Shown here piece by piece: positions 17,265 to 26,421 of a stretch of 64,000 nt of DNA; positions within the stretch are counted from its first letter, which is position 1, and each line of letters begins with the position of its first letter. Under the pieces are notes generated by a model that searched no databases, had not been told where the DNA came from, and saw nothing but the letters and a program-made list of their open reading frames with translations. Source of the DNA: Rikenellaceae bacterium (GTDB lineage Bacteria; Bacteroidota; Bacteroidia; Bacteroidales; Rikenellaceae). Location: positions 1-64,000 of the forward strand of contig SUZV01000008.1 in assembly GCA_015059715.1 (NCBI GenBank), given 5' to 3'. The translations under genes and the position numbers were made by a program.

Positions 17265-20200
17265 ATGAAAAGATTTTTGGTTTTAGCGGCATTGGTGCTT
17301 GGATTGGCATCGTGCCAGAGAGAGCCTGAGGGTCTCGACATCAACGTCGGTGGCGAGGTTGAGACATTTGTTACTGTCAACCTCCCCGAGGATGTTACCC
17401 GTGCCGTAGCAGGCACAGACAGTGCTCAGAGCGACATCAACGCTATCTTGGCAAACACAGATTACAAGATGCGCTACATCCTTCAGGTATTCGACGCTGA
17501 GGGTGAGTCTTTCAAGGCTATGGACTTTAAGTATGCTGACGCTAATAGCGTAGTATTCCCTGTTCGCCTTGTGCCTAACCGTCACTATCGCTTCGTAGTG
17601 TGGGCCGACGTTGTTGAGGATAATGGCCTTGTAGATGGCCAGGACTGTGACGACTTGCACTATGTTATCGGCACAAGCCTCCGCGATATCAAGCTTGCTG
17701 ATGAGTGGAAGGCTATGGATGAGACACGCGATGCCTACACAGGCTACTACAAGACTACGGGTAGTGGCTTTGTGGGTACTGAGTCTATCAATATCACCCT
17801 TACTCGTCCCTTTGCTAAGCTTCGCGTTGTGACTACCGACATCGACGAGCTCTTTGATGGTGTATATCCACACAATGCTGTTGTTACCTACACCACAAAC
17901 CACTACAAGGCTTTCGATGCCTTTGCAGCTACTCCAGGCGATAGAACATTGGTAGGTAAGCAGCACACCTACGTTATCGACACTTACAGCAGCGAGACTC
18001 CTGCTGAGCAGATGACACTCTACACCGACTACTTCTTCGCAACTGAGGAGGACGATGCTGTGCGCTTCAATATCGATGTTAAGGAGGCTGATGGCACAAC
18101 TATTAAGCTCTCAAGCTTCAATACCGATATCAAGGTTAAGCGTAACTACCTTACTACGCTTATCGGTGATGTTTTGACTGAGGGTAGCAACGTTAATGTT
18201 AACGTTCAGCCAGGCTTGGGCGGTACGGAGAACCCCGATATCGTCTACAACGTTATCACCTCGGGTGCTGAGCTTGCTCAGGCCGTAGCTAATGGCGGTA
18301 GCTATAAGGTGGGTAACAATATCTATGTATCGTCACCTGTAGCCTCTACACTGGCACTCACACGTGCAGCAGGTGACGACACTACAACTATCAACCTCAA
18401 CGGCTACACTATCACCTTCGCGGATGGTGCTACGGTAGATGTTCCTGCTGGTCAGACCCTCGTTATCAACGACGAGTCGGATAATAACACAGGTGGTGTT
18501 GTAGTAGAGACTGGTGGCGATGGCGGTTTCGTTGTCAAGGATGGTGGTACGCTAACCATCGAGAGCGGTAATATCGGTGCTGGTGCTATCGAGAATAATG
18601 GTACTACAAACCTTGAGGGTGGTAACTTCGAGGATGGTGCTGTTGTAAATGGCGCATATGGCGAGGCAAACATCTCTAATGGCGATGTTCAACCCGAGGC
18701 AGTGACTGGTAATACTGAGGCTGTTAAGAACTACGCTGCTGCGCTTGTAGCTGCCTTCACAAATGGTGGCGACTACACATTGCAGGCAGATATCACTCTT
18801 GCAAACAACAATAGCAATAGTGCTATAGGCTATCAGCTTCCTGCTGGCAAGACTCTAAACCTCGACCTTAATGGTTTTGCTATCAATGCAAGCAGCAATG
18901 AGATAACAAGTTCGATTGGTGCTTTGGTTGATGTACGCGGTACTTTGAATGTTAAGAATGGTACTATCACTACCAAGCACGTAGGCACAGACTACGCTTG
19001 GAATAAGGGTGCTGAGATTTTCTACGTAGGTTTCGGTGGTACTCTTAACGTTGAGAACGCTACTCTTGAGAACCTTGGCGGTACAGCTATGGCATACTGT
19101 ATCGACTTGGTAAATGCTGATAGCGGCATAACAGTTAATGTTAAGAACTCAACTTTGAAGTCTACATATATCCCATTCCGCGTATTTAATAATGGTGGCG
19201 GTATGAACAATGTAGACATTCAGAATACTACTCTTGATGGTAAGTACTGCTTCTGGGTACATATCTTCACTGATACAGATACTAACGGTAAGGGTTATAA
19301 GACAAGTACTCTTAACATCAAGAACCTCTTTGGTGGTACTAACACGTTTAAGTTTAACAACACTCGTAATGCTGCTGCTCTCTATGGCTTCGACGATGAG
19401 CTTTATTTCGATGCCGAGGGTAACTACCTTGTAGGTGATGTTGTATCTTTAAAGAGCTTGGCTAAGTTTGTAAATGGAGGTAATAAGCTTCAGGGCAAGA
19501 GTGTTAAACTTACAGCAGATATTGACCTTGCTGGCGAGGAGTGGACTCCTATTGGCAACAGTACTAACACATTTAATGGCACATTCGATGGTCAGGGTCA
19601 TAAGATTAGCAACCTTGTAGTCACTGGTAACAATAGCTATGTAGGCCTCTTTGGTTTCACTACTAACGGTGAGATTAAGAACCTCGTTGTTGAGAATGCT
19701 CAGGTTTCGGGTCGTCTTGGCGTTGGTGTTATCGCTGGTAGCCCCTATACATCTAAGATTACAAACGTTGCCGTTACTGGTCACGTAGAGGTTAACGGTA
19801 TGGCATACGTTGGTGGTGTAGGTGGTCGCAACGCATATGCTAACTGGGATGGTGTAACTGTTAATGTTGATGCGTCAAGCTACGTTAACGCCAACTCTGT
19901 TGAGGATGGTACAGCATACCGTACATATGTTGGTGGTGTTTGCGGTTTCAACGGCGAGGGTGGACACTCATTTAAGAATATCAAGTCTAACATCAATGTT
20001 ACAGGTTCTACTATTGATGTAGGCGGCTTGTTCGGTATCGCTCACTACAGCAACAAGTTCGAGAACTGCTCTTGCTCTGGTAATGTAGAGGTAACTGGTG
20101 CTGAGAGTGCCGAGGACGCTCAGGAGATGGGTGGTATCGCTGGCGTATGGCACAATGCAGATGGTTATGAGGTGCGTTTCGACAACTGCACGTTTACAGG

Positions 20201-20384
20201 TAAGCTCAAGGCCAATATCGAGGGCGTAGAGTTCTACTACAATGGCCTTATCGGTAAGCCTTATGGTGAAGGTACAGGTAAGCTCTACATTGATGGCGTT
20301 GAGGTTTTTGCAGGAGTTGTAGTTGAGGATCTCGCAGGCCTTCAGGCTGCTCTTAACGGCGCACTTCCTAATTGTACTGAATAA
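17265..20384 (+). CDS. large surface lipoprotein: DUF6562-like plus beta-helix/GLUG repeats, frameshifted
   Basis: A 1039-residue predicted lipoprotein (signal ending LGLASC). Residues about 30-310 resemble DUF6562, an N-terminal module of Bacteroidales surface proteins (VTVNLPEDVTRAVAG, then RPFAKLRVVTTDIDELF). From about 400 on come right-handed beta-helix repeats rich in GGTLNVENAT-type turns, and from about 760 GLUG-type repeats (FNGTFDGQGHKISNLVV, YVGLFGFTTNGEIKNLVVEN). The frame stops at 20384 within an apparently continuing repeat, while a matching continuation is open in the +1 frame to 21063. An intact protein would be about 1265 residues. Likely an adhesin-like surface structure. 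It has a consensus promoter and a long leader. Confidence 0.8.
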   Translation: MKRFLVLAALVLGLASCQREPEGLDINVGGEVETFVTVNLPEDVTRAVAGTDSAQSDINAILANTDYKMRYILQVFDAEGESFKAMDFKYADANSVVFPVRLVPNRHYRFVVWADVVEDNGLVDGQDCDDLHYVIGTSLRDIKLADEWKAMDETRDAYTGYYKTTGSGFVGTESINITLTRPFAKLRVVTTDIDELFDGVYPHNAVVTYTTNHYKAFDAFAATPGDRTLVGKQHTYVIDTYSSETPAEQMTLYTDYFFATEEDDAVRFNIDVKEADGTTIKLSSFNTDIKVKRNYLTTLIGDVLTEGSNVNVNVQPGLGGTENPDIVYNVITSGAELAQAVANGGSYKVGNNIYVSSPVASTLALTRAAGDDTTTINLNGYTITFADGATVDVPAGQTLVINDESDNNTGGVVVETGGDGGFVVKDGGTLTIESGNIGAGAIENNGTTNLEGGNFEDGAVVNGAYGEANISNGDVQPEAVTGNTEAVKNYAAALVAAFTNGGDYTLQADITLANNNSNSAIGYQLPAGKTLNLDLNGFAINASSNEITSSIGALVDVRGTLNVKNGTITTKHVGTDYAWNKGAEIFYVGFGGTLNVENATLENLGGTAMAYCIDLVNADSGITVNVKNSTLKSTYIPFRVFNNGGGMNNVDIQNTTLDGKYCFWVHIFTDTDTNGKGYKTSTLNIKNLFGGTNTFKFNNTRNAAALYGFDDELYFDAEGNYLVGDVVSLKSLAKFVNGGNKLQGKSVKLTADIDLAGEEWTPIGNSTNTFNGTFDGQGHKISNLVVTGNNSYVGLFGFTTNGEIKNLVVENAQVSGRLGVGVIAGSPYTSKITNVAVTGHVEVNGMAYVGGVGGRNAYANWDGVTVNVDASSYVNANSVEDGTAYRTYVGGVCGFNGEGGHSFKNIKSNINVTGSTIDVGGLFGIAHYSNKFENCSCSGNVEVTGAESAEDAQEMGGIAGVWHNADGYEVRFDNCTFTGKLKANIEGVEFYYNGLIGKPYGEGTGKLYIDGVEVFAGVVVEDLAGLQAALNGALPNCTE

Positions 20385-21063
20385 AGCTATCGTAGTTGAG
20401 GAGGGTGATGTTACTCTCGACCTTAATGGCAAGAACGTTACTGCTCCTACATCATCAGCTTTCGAGGTTAAGGGCGGTAAGCTTACTATTAAGAATGGTA
20501 ACGTAACTGCATACGAGGCTGTTGTTCGTGCTATTGGAGGAGAGGTAGTTATCGAGAATGGTAACTATGTTCAGACTGGCACAGCAGTAGATACCCCCTC
20601 TACATATCGCTATTGCGTAGATGTTCGCGAGGGTGGTAAGGCAACCATCAACGGTGGTGAGTTCACCTCGGGGAATGGTATGCTCAATGTAAACCCAAAC
20701 AGCGAGCTTATAGTCAACGGCGGTAAGTTTACTAATAAAGTTGAGAAGTCAATGACTCGTCACTTTGCTTATGTTAGCGGTAAGCTTACAATCAACGATG
20801 GTGAGTTCTATGGTAAGGCTAATAGCTCAGCTGGTGGTTGCTTCTTCTGCGGCGCAGCATCAGGTTGCGACATCCAGGTTACGGGCGGTAAGTTCACAAG
20901 CTTGTGGACCTCAGGTTCTGTAAACCGTATCTTTGAGGTTTACTACGGTGGCACAATCAACGTTACTGGTGGTTTGTTCAACACTAACGGTGGTATTGCT
21001 AATTTCGTAGTAGCTAACGACGACGAGGCTACAAAGGCTGCTTATCCTTACAAGGCTAAGTAG
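20380..21063 (+). pseudogene. C-terminal part of the beta-helix lipoprotein, out of frame
   Basis: This frame continues the upstream protein without a gap in sense (NKAIVVEEGDVTLDLNGKNV and further beta-helix turns such as GGKLTIKNGNVTA), and ends with a normal C-terminus at 21063. One extra base or two missing bases near 20340-20384 would join the two. There is no signal peptide or plausible start of its own; an ATG at 20323 gives an unrelated leader. A true frameshift, programmed frameshifting and an assembly error are all possible. There is no long homopolymer at the junction to suggest phase variation. Confidence 0.7.
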
Positions 21064-21101
21064 GTTATGAAGCAGTAATTAATAATACTACACCTAATCA
21101 C

Positions 21102-21131
21102 TATGCGCTCGGCCTAAAGGTCGAGCGCATA
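21102..21131 (+). terminator. terminator after the beta-helix lipoprotein
   Basis: A perfect 10-bp stem (TATGCGCTCG, 21102-21111, complement 21122-21131), extended inward by GGCC/GGTC-like pairs, 39 bases after the stop at 21063. Its presence supports one transcription unit through the out-of-frame part. Confidence 0.85.
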
Positions 21132-21170
21132 CTTTATATATATAAGGAGAGTGGTACTTCTCTTAAATTA

Positions 21171-21375
21171 TCTTGATGGTCTTATTGTCTTTATTTTTTA
21201 GGACATTAAGACTTTAAGACCATAAGACATTAAGAGGTCGGGGATCACAACACTCCACAACAACGAAAACTCTTTAACTACTCTTTAGCTCGCCAATAGC
21301 GAGCGAACTACTCTTTAGCAGGCTGAAGGCCTGCGCACTACCCTTATAGCTTTAGCTGTCACCGCAAGGTGAAAA
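21171..21375 (-). repeat. interspersed hairpin-array element E3
   Basis: E-family copy in the opposite orientation to E1 and E2: 8-base units and the T-tract core come first, then the complement of the GATACCC segment, then stems GCTCGC-CAATA-GCGAGC and GCAGGC-TGAA-GGCCTGC, and the terminal GTCACCGCAAGGTGAAA hairpin. The core-side arm is missing. It lies between two converging transcription units, each of which has its own hairpin terminator. Confidence 0.85.
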
Positions 21376-21409
21376 AATTTTTACAAGCTCCGCACTTGCC
21401 ATATAAAAC

Positions 21410-21439
21410 ACTAAAGGCGGCCCGAAGGTCGCCTTTAGT
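21410..21439. terminator. terminator of the rpmB-rpmG-DUF4295 operon
   Basis: A perfect 10-bp stem (ACTAAAGGCG, 21410-21419, complement 21430-21439), 31 bases downstream of the DUF4295 stop on the minus strand. Confidence 0.8.
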
Positions 21440-21469
21440 ATTAGTGCCCCGAAAGGCAGCTAATCCAAA

Positions 21470-21628
21470 CTATTTCTGAGCGAAGAATGCCTTAATCTCA
21501 TCCTCCTCAAGGATATTCTGAGTCTGGAATACGTAAGCACCAGTCTTCTCAGACTTAACCATCTTGATACACTTAGTGTACTTCTTAGCAGTACCCGTCT
21601 TAAGGGTTGCAACTACTTTCTTTGCCAT
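21470..21628 (-). CDS. DUF4295 small basic protein
   Basis: A 52-residue lysine-rich protein beginning MAKKVVATLKTGTAKKYTK and ending IKAFFAQK. It matches the small DUF4295 family, found in Bacteroidota directly behind the ribosomal protein genes rpmB and rpmG. It lies 20 bases after rpmG on the same strand and is followed by a terminator, so it is the last gene of that operon. Its size, charge and constant position suggest a ribosome-associated protein, but its function is not established. The CDS is short and easily missed. Confidence 0.88.
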   Translation of the reverse strand: MAKKVVATLKTGTAKKYTKCIKMVKSEKTGAYVFQTQNILEEDEIKAFFAQK

Positions 21629-21648
21629 ACTTTAACCTCTTGTTAAAA

Positions 21649-21831
21649 TTACTTAATCTCACGGTGAAGTGTTACACGCTTCAAGTAAGGGTTGTACTTC
21701 TTACGCTCCAAACGATCAGGAGTGTTCTTCTTGTTCTTTGTAGTGACGTAGCGTGACATACCTGCAACGCCGCTCTCCTTCTGCTCGGTGCACTCAAGAA
21801 TCACCTGCACTCTGTTACCTTTCTTTGCCAT
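21649..21831 (-). CDS. rpmG: 50S ribosomal protein L33
   Basis: A small large-subunit protein near the E site. The 60-residue protein has the family core ([38 protein letters not shown]). It lacks the full set of zinc-binding cysteines (a single Cys at residue 14), i.e. a zinc-independent version. It lies 16 bases after rpmB and 20 before the DUF4295 gene, one operon. Confidence 0.95.
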   Translation of the reverse strand: MAKKGNRVQVILECTEQKESGVAGMSRYVTTKNKKNTPDRLERKKYNPYLKRVTLHREIK

Positions 21832-21847
21832 TGTTCTTTAGCTCTTT

Positions 21848-22081
21848 TTAGTAAACCTTCTTAGCGGCCTTAGCGTCACGAAGTGCTGCTGCAAGACCCT
21901 TCTTGTTAATTGTTTTGATGCCGGCTGCCGAAACCTTCAAAGTAATCCAGCGGCCCTCCTCCTCAGACCAAAAACGCTTTGTTCTCAAGTTAGGCGAGAA
22001 TGTGCGCTTGGTGCGGATGTGCGAGTGAGAAACATTGTTGCCCACCATCGCTACCTTGCCAGTGATTTCACAAACTTTCAT
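21848..22081 (-). CDS. rpmB: 50S ribosomal protein L28
   Basis: A large-subunit protein of 77 residues with the family signature ([61 protein letters not shown] region). It is the first gene of the rpmB-rpmG-DUF4295 operon, with a consensus promoter 46 bases upstream. The CxxC zinc motif seen in some L28 proteins is absent. Confidence 0.95.
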   Translation of the reverse strand: MKVCEITGKVAMVGNNVSHSHIRTKRTFSPNLRTKRFWSEEEGRWITLKVSAAGIKTINKKGLAAALRDAKAAKKVY

Positions 22082-22126
22082 TATACTTAATTTTTAACTT
22101 ATGTGCCACCGTGACACAAAAGCGCA

Positions 22127-22157
22127 CAAAGATACGCATTTTTTTTGATTCTCCAAA
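22127..22157 (-). promoter_or_regulatory. Bacteroidota promoter for rpmB operon
   Basis: On the minus strand: TTTG (22157-22154), exactly 19 bases, TATCTTTG (22134-22127). Full consensus. Confidence 0.85.
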
Positions 22158-22255
22158 TATAGACCCATCACATTTGCCCTTTTTAGAGCTATTATCGACT
22201 CTGTGGCGTGCCACAACACATTATATGTCGCTCTGTGGGCATATGCCGCAACATA

Positions 22256-22384
22256 TTACCACTCAACAGGGTCCTTTACTATGGGGTCCTCGGGTGAGTT
22301 CTGAAAGCCTGCCTCGACAGCTACGCTATATAGCTCAATGGCTGGCGCGATATACTTGTTAAACTGTTCCATCTCTATATCCAT
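22256..22384 (-). CDS. 42-residue small protein, unknown function
   Basis: An ATG reading frame of 42 codons beginning MDIEMEQFNKYIAPAIELYS and ending PVEW, 30 bases downstream of the pncB stop on the same strand. The pattern (a short charged start, KYI.PAIE, alternating Val/Glu, small residues, then an acidic Pro-rich end) resembles the very small unannotated proteins often seen in Bacteroidales genomes. No signal peptide or membrane helix is evident. It may be co-transcribed with pncB. Coding status is inferred from composition and an uninterrupted frame only. Confidence 0.5.
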   Translation of the reverse strand: MDIEMEQFNKYIAPAIELYSVAVEAGFQNSPEDPIVKDPVEW

Positions 22385-22414
22385 TTTTTATATCTGTCAT
22401 TATCCTAATCACTA

Positions 22415-23590
22415 CTACTCGCTACGCTCTCCCTGCTTACGCAACAAGTAGCGGTATACCTTTACCTCCTCGGGGTCGCCCATCTCCTTGCCCTCGACAT
22501 CCGATAGCTTGACGCATAACTCCTTAGGCTTACGCTCGTTAATCTGGCACGACGACAGCTTCATGACGATGTTGCACGAGGCGTGGCCCGTATCGCACGT
22601 GAGGTTAGTGCCGATGCCGAACATACACTTAATGCGCCCCTCGCAGGCCCTCTTAATCTCTACGCACTTCTCGAAGTTGAGCGAGTCGCTAAAGACTATA
22701 GACTTGGTCATGGGGTCGATGCCCAGCTCCTTATATCGCTTGATGGCCATGTCGATAAAGGCGAGAGGGTCGCCCGAGTCGTGGCGCACACCGTCGAAGA
22801 GGCAGGCATGCTTCTTCGAGAAGTTGTTGAAGAAGACCTCCGAGCCGAAGCTATCCGTAAGTGCTGTGCCAAGGTAGCCGTCGTAGACCTTAACCCAGTC
22901 CTCCATAGTCAGGTAGTTGGCGTTACGCGGACCACCATTAACGGCGGCGATAAACATAGGTAGCTCGTGAGGATAGGTGCCTATCATCTTCATGTCGAGC
23001 TCCATAGCCAAGTGGCAGTTTGATGTTCCTGTGCATCCGCAAGGGTTGTGCTTAAGGTGCTTGACGACCATGCGCTGCACATCATACGAGAAGCGGCGGC
23101 GTGTGCCGAAGTCCGAGAAGATGATGCCATTTTCGCGAGCTATCTGCTCCTTCTTCTCCAATCGAGCAATCATCTCCTCCGAGTCGTAGCTGTTGCGCAG
23201 GTGGAAGAGCTCCGATACCGTAGCAAGGATAGGTATCTCGTAGAGCGTGACCTTATACATATAGTCCGTAACATTTATCTGTAGGTGACGCTCCTCGTCG
23301 AGCCACACGTTTATCTTCGAGGCATCGAACCTAAAGCCCGTAAGCCACTCGAAGTAGTTCTGTGGTATATACTTGCAGTTGTTTATCATATACCTAAACT
23401 CATCATCCGAGAGGGCTATGCGCTCCAGGGCTTTGAGCTCGGCCTTCAGGTCCTCCAAGAAGTCGTCGTCGAACACGGTCTTGGCGCGGTCGTTGAACGT
23501 AAAGGTGCCTATAGCTTGTGGGTAGAGCTTAAAGTAGGCATACGAAGTTGTAAACTTGTACAGGTCAGTGTCTAAGATTGAACGTATCAT
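22415..23590 (-). CDS. pncB: nicotinate phosphoribosyltransferase
   Basis: Joins nicotinate and PRPP (with ATP) to form nicotinate mononucleotide in NAD salvage. The 391-residue protein is collinear with PncB: N-terminal DLYKFTTSYAYFKLYPQAIGTFTFNDRAKT, the DFGTRRRFSYDVQRM motif near residue 160, and HDSGDPLAFIDMA near 268 for phosphate binding. The length is normal. The next gene upstream on this strand, cinA, also handles pyridine nucleotides (nicotinamide-nucleotide amidase), so the neighbourhood is linked to NAD recycling. Confidence 0.95.
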   Translation of the reverse strand: MIRSILDTDLYKFTTSYAYFKLYPQAIGTFTFNDRAKTVFDDDFLEDLKAELKALERIALSDDEFRYMINNCKYIPQNYFEWLTGFRFDASKINVWLDEERHLQINVTDYMYKVTLYEIPILATVSELFHLRNSYDSEEMIARLEKKEQIARENGIIFSDFGTRRRFSYDVQRMVVKHLKHNPCGCTGTSNCHLAMELDMKMIGTYPHELPMFIAAVNGGPRNANYLTMEDWVKVYDGYLGTALTDSFGSEVFFNNFSKKHACLFDGVRHDSGDPLAFIDMAIKRYKELGIDPMTKSIVFSDSLNFEKCVEIKRACEGRIKCMFGIGTNLTCDTGHASCNIVMKLSSCQINERKPKELCVKLSDVEGKEMGDPEEVKVYRYLLRKQGERSE

Positions 23591-23673
23591 ACTCTTTGTA
23601 GTTAGTTTTTAGTCACGTTTCTAAGAAGCCGAAACTATCTTTTGCAGCAACGAACAAACTCTTTCAATAAAAT

Positions 23674-24921
23674 TCAAAACAGCTTCTTGAGCTCCTCGTA
23701 AAGCATCTCAAGGGCGTAGGCCGTAGCGCGGCTGATAATCTGCCCTCGGTCGTTACCCGAGTTGCGCATCTGGGCGTAGGTCGCTGTAGGTGTGGCTATA
23801 GCCATCCACACAGTACCTACGGGCTTGGCCTCGCTGCCTCCCGTAGGGCCTGCAATGCCCGTAGTGGCGATGGCGTAGTCGGCACCCGACACGCGGCGCA
23901 CACCCTCGGCCATCTGGCGTGCCACCTCCTCGCTGACAGCACCATAACGCTCGATATCCTCCATCCTCACACCGAGGATGTCGCGCTTAGCCTCATTCGA
24001 GTAGCTCACAACGCCCGCAAGGAAGTACTTCGATGCGCCAGCCATAGCCGTAAACTTTGAGGCTATAGCTCCTCCTGTACAGCTCTCGGCAATGGCCAGG
24101 CTAAGGCCGCGCTTGCTAAGCTGCTCGTGTATAAGGTGCTCGATGCTCTCGTCCTCGTAGCCTAATATGTTGTCGCCAATAATCGCGTATAGCTTGTTAA
24201 ACTCCGAGTCTATGGCCTGTGTAGCCTCCCGTCTATCTACGTCGTAGGCAGAGAGGCGCAGACGTACTATATTTGGCGCAGGGAGGTAGGCTAAGTGCAT
24301 ATATCGTGGTAGTGACTCCTCCCACGCGGCTATGCGCTCGGCGAGTATCGACTCGGCGATGCCACGTGTTATAAGTGTGCGGTGTACGATGCTACGCAGT
24401 GCGAAACGCTCTGCAAGGCGCGCAACGACGATATCATCCATGAGGTGCTCCATCTCGAAGGGCACGCCTGGCAGCGACACCACCACGCCACCCTGTGCGG
24501 TGTCGAACCACATGCCTGGTGCTGTGCCGTAGGCGTTGTGTAGCACTGTGCAGCACTCCGGAACGAGAGCTTGGCTGCGGTTAAGCTCCGTAAAGGCTAT
24601 GTTGCGACGCGCCAAGAGCTGGCGTATATGTTCACCCTCCTTGTCGTCGTAGCGTAGCTTCGAATTAAACATCTCAGCCAACGTTGTCTTTGTTATGTCG
24701 TCCTTCGTGGGGCCGAGGCCTCCAGTTATCACAACCACCTGCGACTCGCTCATGGCACGTGTTACGGTGGTCACTATAGCCTCGCGGCTGTCGGCGATAG
24801 ATATCTTCTCGCCTATGGTTATGCCTATGGCGTTTAGCTTGCGCGATATCGATGCGCTGTTGGTGTCGACAATCTGTCCTATAAGTATCTCGTCACCTAT
24901 GGTTATTATCGTTGCCCTCAT
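23674..24921 (-). CDS. cinA: CinA-like competence/damage protein (nicotinamide-nucleotide amidase)
   Basis: A two-domain protein: residues 1-170 are the MoCF_biosynth/COG1058 domain (IITIGDEILIGQIVDTNSAS, VVITGGLGPTKDDITK), and about 250-415 the CinA C-terminal amidase domain (LAIAESCTGGAIASKFTAMAG, then ATTGIAGPTGGSEAKPVGTVW). The latter deamidates nicotinamide mononucleotide to nicotinate mononucleotide, and the N-terminal domain can act as an ADP-ribose pyrophosphatase in some homologues. It starts 8 bases after the pyrD stop, so it is co-transcribed with pyrD. The length of 415 is normal. Confidence 0.95.
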   Translation of the reverse strand: MRATIITIGDEILIGQIVDTNSASISRKLNAIGITIGEKISIADSREAIVTTVTRAMSESQVVVITGGLGPTKDDITKTTLAEMFNSKLRYDDKEGEHIRQLLARRNIAFTELNRSQALVPECCTVLHNAYGTAPGMWFDTAQGGVVVSLPGVPFEMEHLMDDIVVARLAERFALRSIVHRTLITRGIAESILAERIAAWEESLPRYMHLAYLPAPNIVRLRLSAYDVDRREATQAIDSEFNKLYAIIGDNILGYEDESIEHLIHEQLSKRGLSLAIAESCTGGAIASKFTAMAGASKYFLAGVVSYSNEAKRDILGVRMEDIERYGAVSEEVARQMAEGVRRVSGADYAIATTGIAGPTGGSEAKPVGTVWMAIATPTATYAQMRNSGNDRGQIISRATAYALEMLYEELKKLF

Positions 24922-24929
24922 AATGCTCT

Positions 24930-25955
24930 CTATTTCTTCGTTTTATCCTCTGTGGCTATCGCCTTAGCTCCGCACTTAAGCAGTCGTAGGCCATTCTCTC
25001 TAAGGCCAGTGTTCAGAGCTACGAGCGAGGCTCCCGCGTCGAGCATAGCCTTTATATCCTCGGGTTGCATCACGCCTCCCGAGCCGATGATGGGGTAGTT
25101 GTGCTCGGTCCTCTCGGCTATGTAGCGCACCACCTCTAAGGCGCGCTGTGTCAGCTTGGCTCCTGTCAGTGCTCCGCGGTGCTTGGTGGCCATATTTAGC
25201 GAGCCAGCTACGGCCTCGATGCCATCCAATGGGGTCTCGATGAGTACATCAATGACCGTATCTATCTCCTCGGTGCTCAGGTCGGGCGATATCTTCACCA
25301 ATATAGGTCTGTAGTCGAGCTGTCCGCGGCGAAACTCGAAGAGCGGTTCAAGCAGTGCCAATAGCTCCTCGCGAGTGCGTGGTACGTAGCGTTTCGATGC
25401 GGTGTTACATGCGGCGTTGATGACGAAGAAGTCGACATATTGGTACATATTACGGAATACGCGCAGATACTCCTTTACGGTGTCGTCGCGGTGTGATGCT
25501 GTCAGGCGACCTATGTTGCACCCGATGACTAAGTTGCGCGTATGCTTTGTGCGCTTGCGCACGTTGTTGAGGATATATTCAAGGCCGAGGCTGGGGTATC
25601 CTGAGTTGTCGATAAGTGACTCTATGCTGCGCATACGATGCAGGCGTGGGCGTGGTGTTCCAGGCTGTGGGCGTGGCACTACCGAGCCTATCTCTACGAA
25701 TCCGAAGCCTGTAGCCGCGAGTTCGTTTAGCCTGTCGCCATTGGGGTCGAAGCCTGCCGCTACGCCTATAGGGTTACGGAAGTGAATACCGAAAACCTCG
25801 CGCTCGAGAGTCGCTATGCGTGGCGCGTGGCACACCTTGAGCCACCACTTGCCTGTAGGTATCTTGCCCACGAATCCGAGCAGTGCCATCTTGATGTTGT
25901 GCGCCGCCTCAGCAGGTAGTGTCCAGAGGATATTTTGGAATAGTGACCTTCTCAT
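24930..25955 (-). CDS. pyrD: dihydroorotate dehydrogenase (quinone), class 2
   Basis: Oxidises dihydroorotate to orotate in pyrimidine synthesis, passing electrons to membrane quinone. The protein (341 residues from the chosen start) has the class 2 N-terminal membrane helix region (SLFQNILWTLPAEAAHNIKM), the FMN motif (NPIGVAAGFDPNGD) and GSVVPRPQPGTPRPR near residue 80, plus the C-terminal PIIGSGGVMQPEDIKAMLDAGA. ATG 25955 is chosen over 25985 because the promoter box TATCTTTG (25990-25983, minus strand) overlaps the longer start. It leads the operon with cinA. Confidence 0.93.
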   Translation of the reverse strand: MRRSLFQNILWTLPAEAAHNIKMALLGFVGKIPTGKWWLKVCHAPRIATLEREVFGIHFRNPIGVAAGFDPNGDRLNELAATGFGFVEIGSVVPRPQPGTPRPRLHRMRSIESLIDNSGYPSLGLEYILNNVRKRTKHTRNLVIGCNIGRLTASHRDDTVKEYLRVFRNMYQYVDFFVINAACNTASKRYVPRTREELLALLEPLFEFRRGQLDYRPILVKISPDLSTEEIDTVIDVLIETPLDGIEAVAGSLNMATKHRGALTGAKLTQRALEVVRYIAERTEHNYPIIGSGGVMQPEDIKAMLDAGASLVALNTGLRENGLRLLKCGAKAIATEDKTKK

Positions 25956-25982
25956 AATCTTCGTCTTGGACGAAATATTACG

Positions 25983-25990
25983 CAAAGATA
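25983..25990 (-). promoter_or_regulatory. -7 box of pyrD-cinA promoter
   Basis: TATCTTTG on the minus strand, 28 bases before the chosen pyrD start. The expected -33 region reads GTG rather than TTG. Confidence 0.6.
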
Positions 25991-26042
25991 GTAAAAAGTA
26001 TTGAATTTACACCACTTGAGACGATATATTGTTGTGTGTAGA

Positions 26043-26379
26043 TTTCACCTTGCGGTGACAGCTAAAGCTGAAAGGGTAGTTCGCAGGCTTTTTGCCTGCT
26101 AAAGGGTAGTGCGCAAGCAAAAGCTTGCTAAAGAGTAGTTTAAGGGTTTTCGTTGTCGTGTTGTGTTGTGATACCCGACCTCTTATTGTCTTAAAGTCCT
26201 AATGTTCTAAAAAACAATAAGACGATAGGACGATAAGACAATAGGACAATAAGACGGTTGCGGACAAGCTTTTTCCTTTTTTTGCTACTCTTTAGCAGGC
26301 TGAAGGCCTGCGCACTACTCTTTAGCTCGCGCAGCGAGTGACCTACCCTTTCAGCTTTAGCTGTCACCGCAAGGTGAAA
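26043..26379 (+). repeat. interspersed hairpin-array element E4 (complete palindromic copy)
   Basis: The most complete single copy, 337 bp. It begins TTTCACCTTGCGGTGACAGC and ends with the exact complement (GTCACCGCAAGGTGAAA). Left arm stems are GCAGGC-TTTTT-GCCTGC and GCAAGC-AAAA-GCTTGC. The core has TCTTAAAG-type units, an A tract and ATAAGACG-type units. Right arm stems are GCAGGC-TGAA-GGCCTGC and a shortened GCTCGC/GCGAG. Linkers read TAAAGGGTAG. It lies between the DUF2807 gene 3' end and the pyrD promoter. Confidence 0.9.
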
Positions 26380-26421
26380 CTTAGCCTCTTTAGCGCATCT
26401 CACACATCTACTAAGGTCCTG

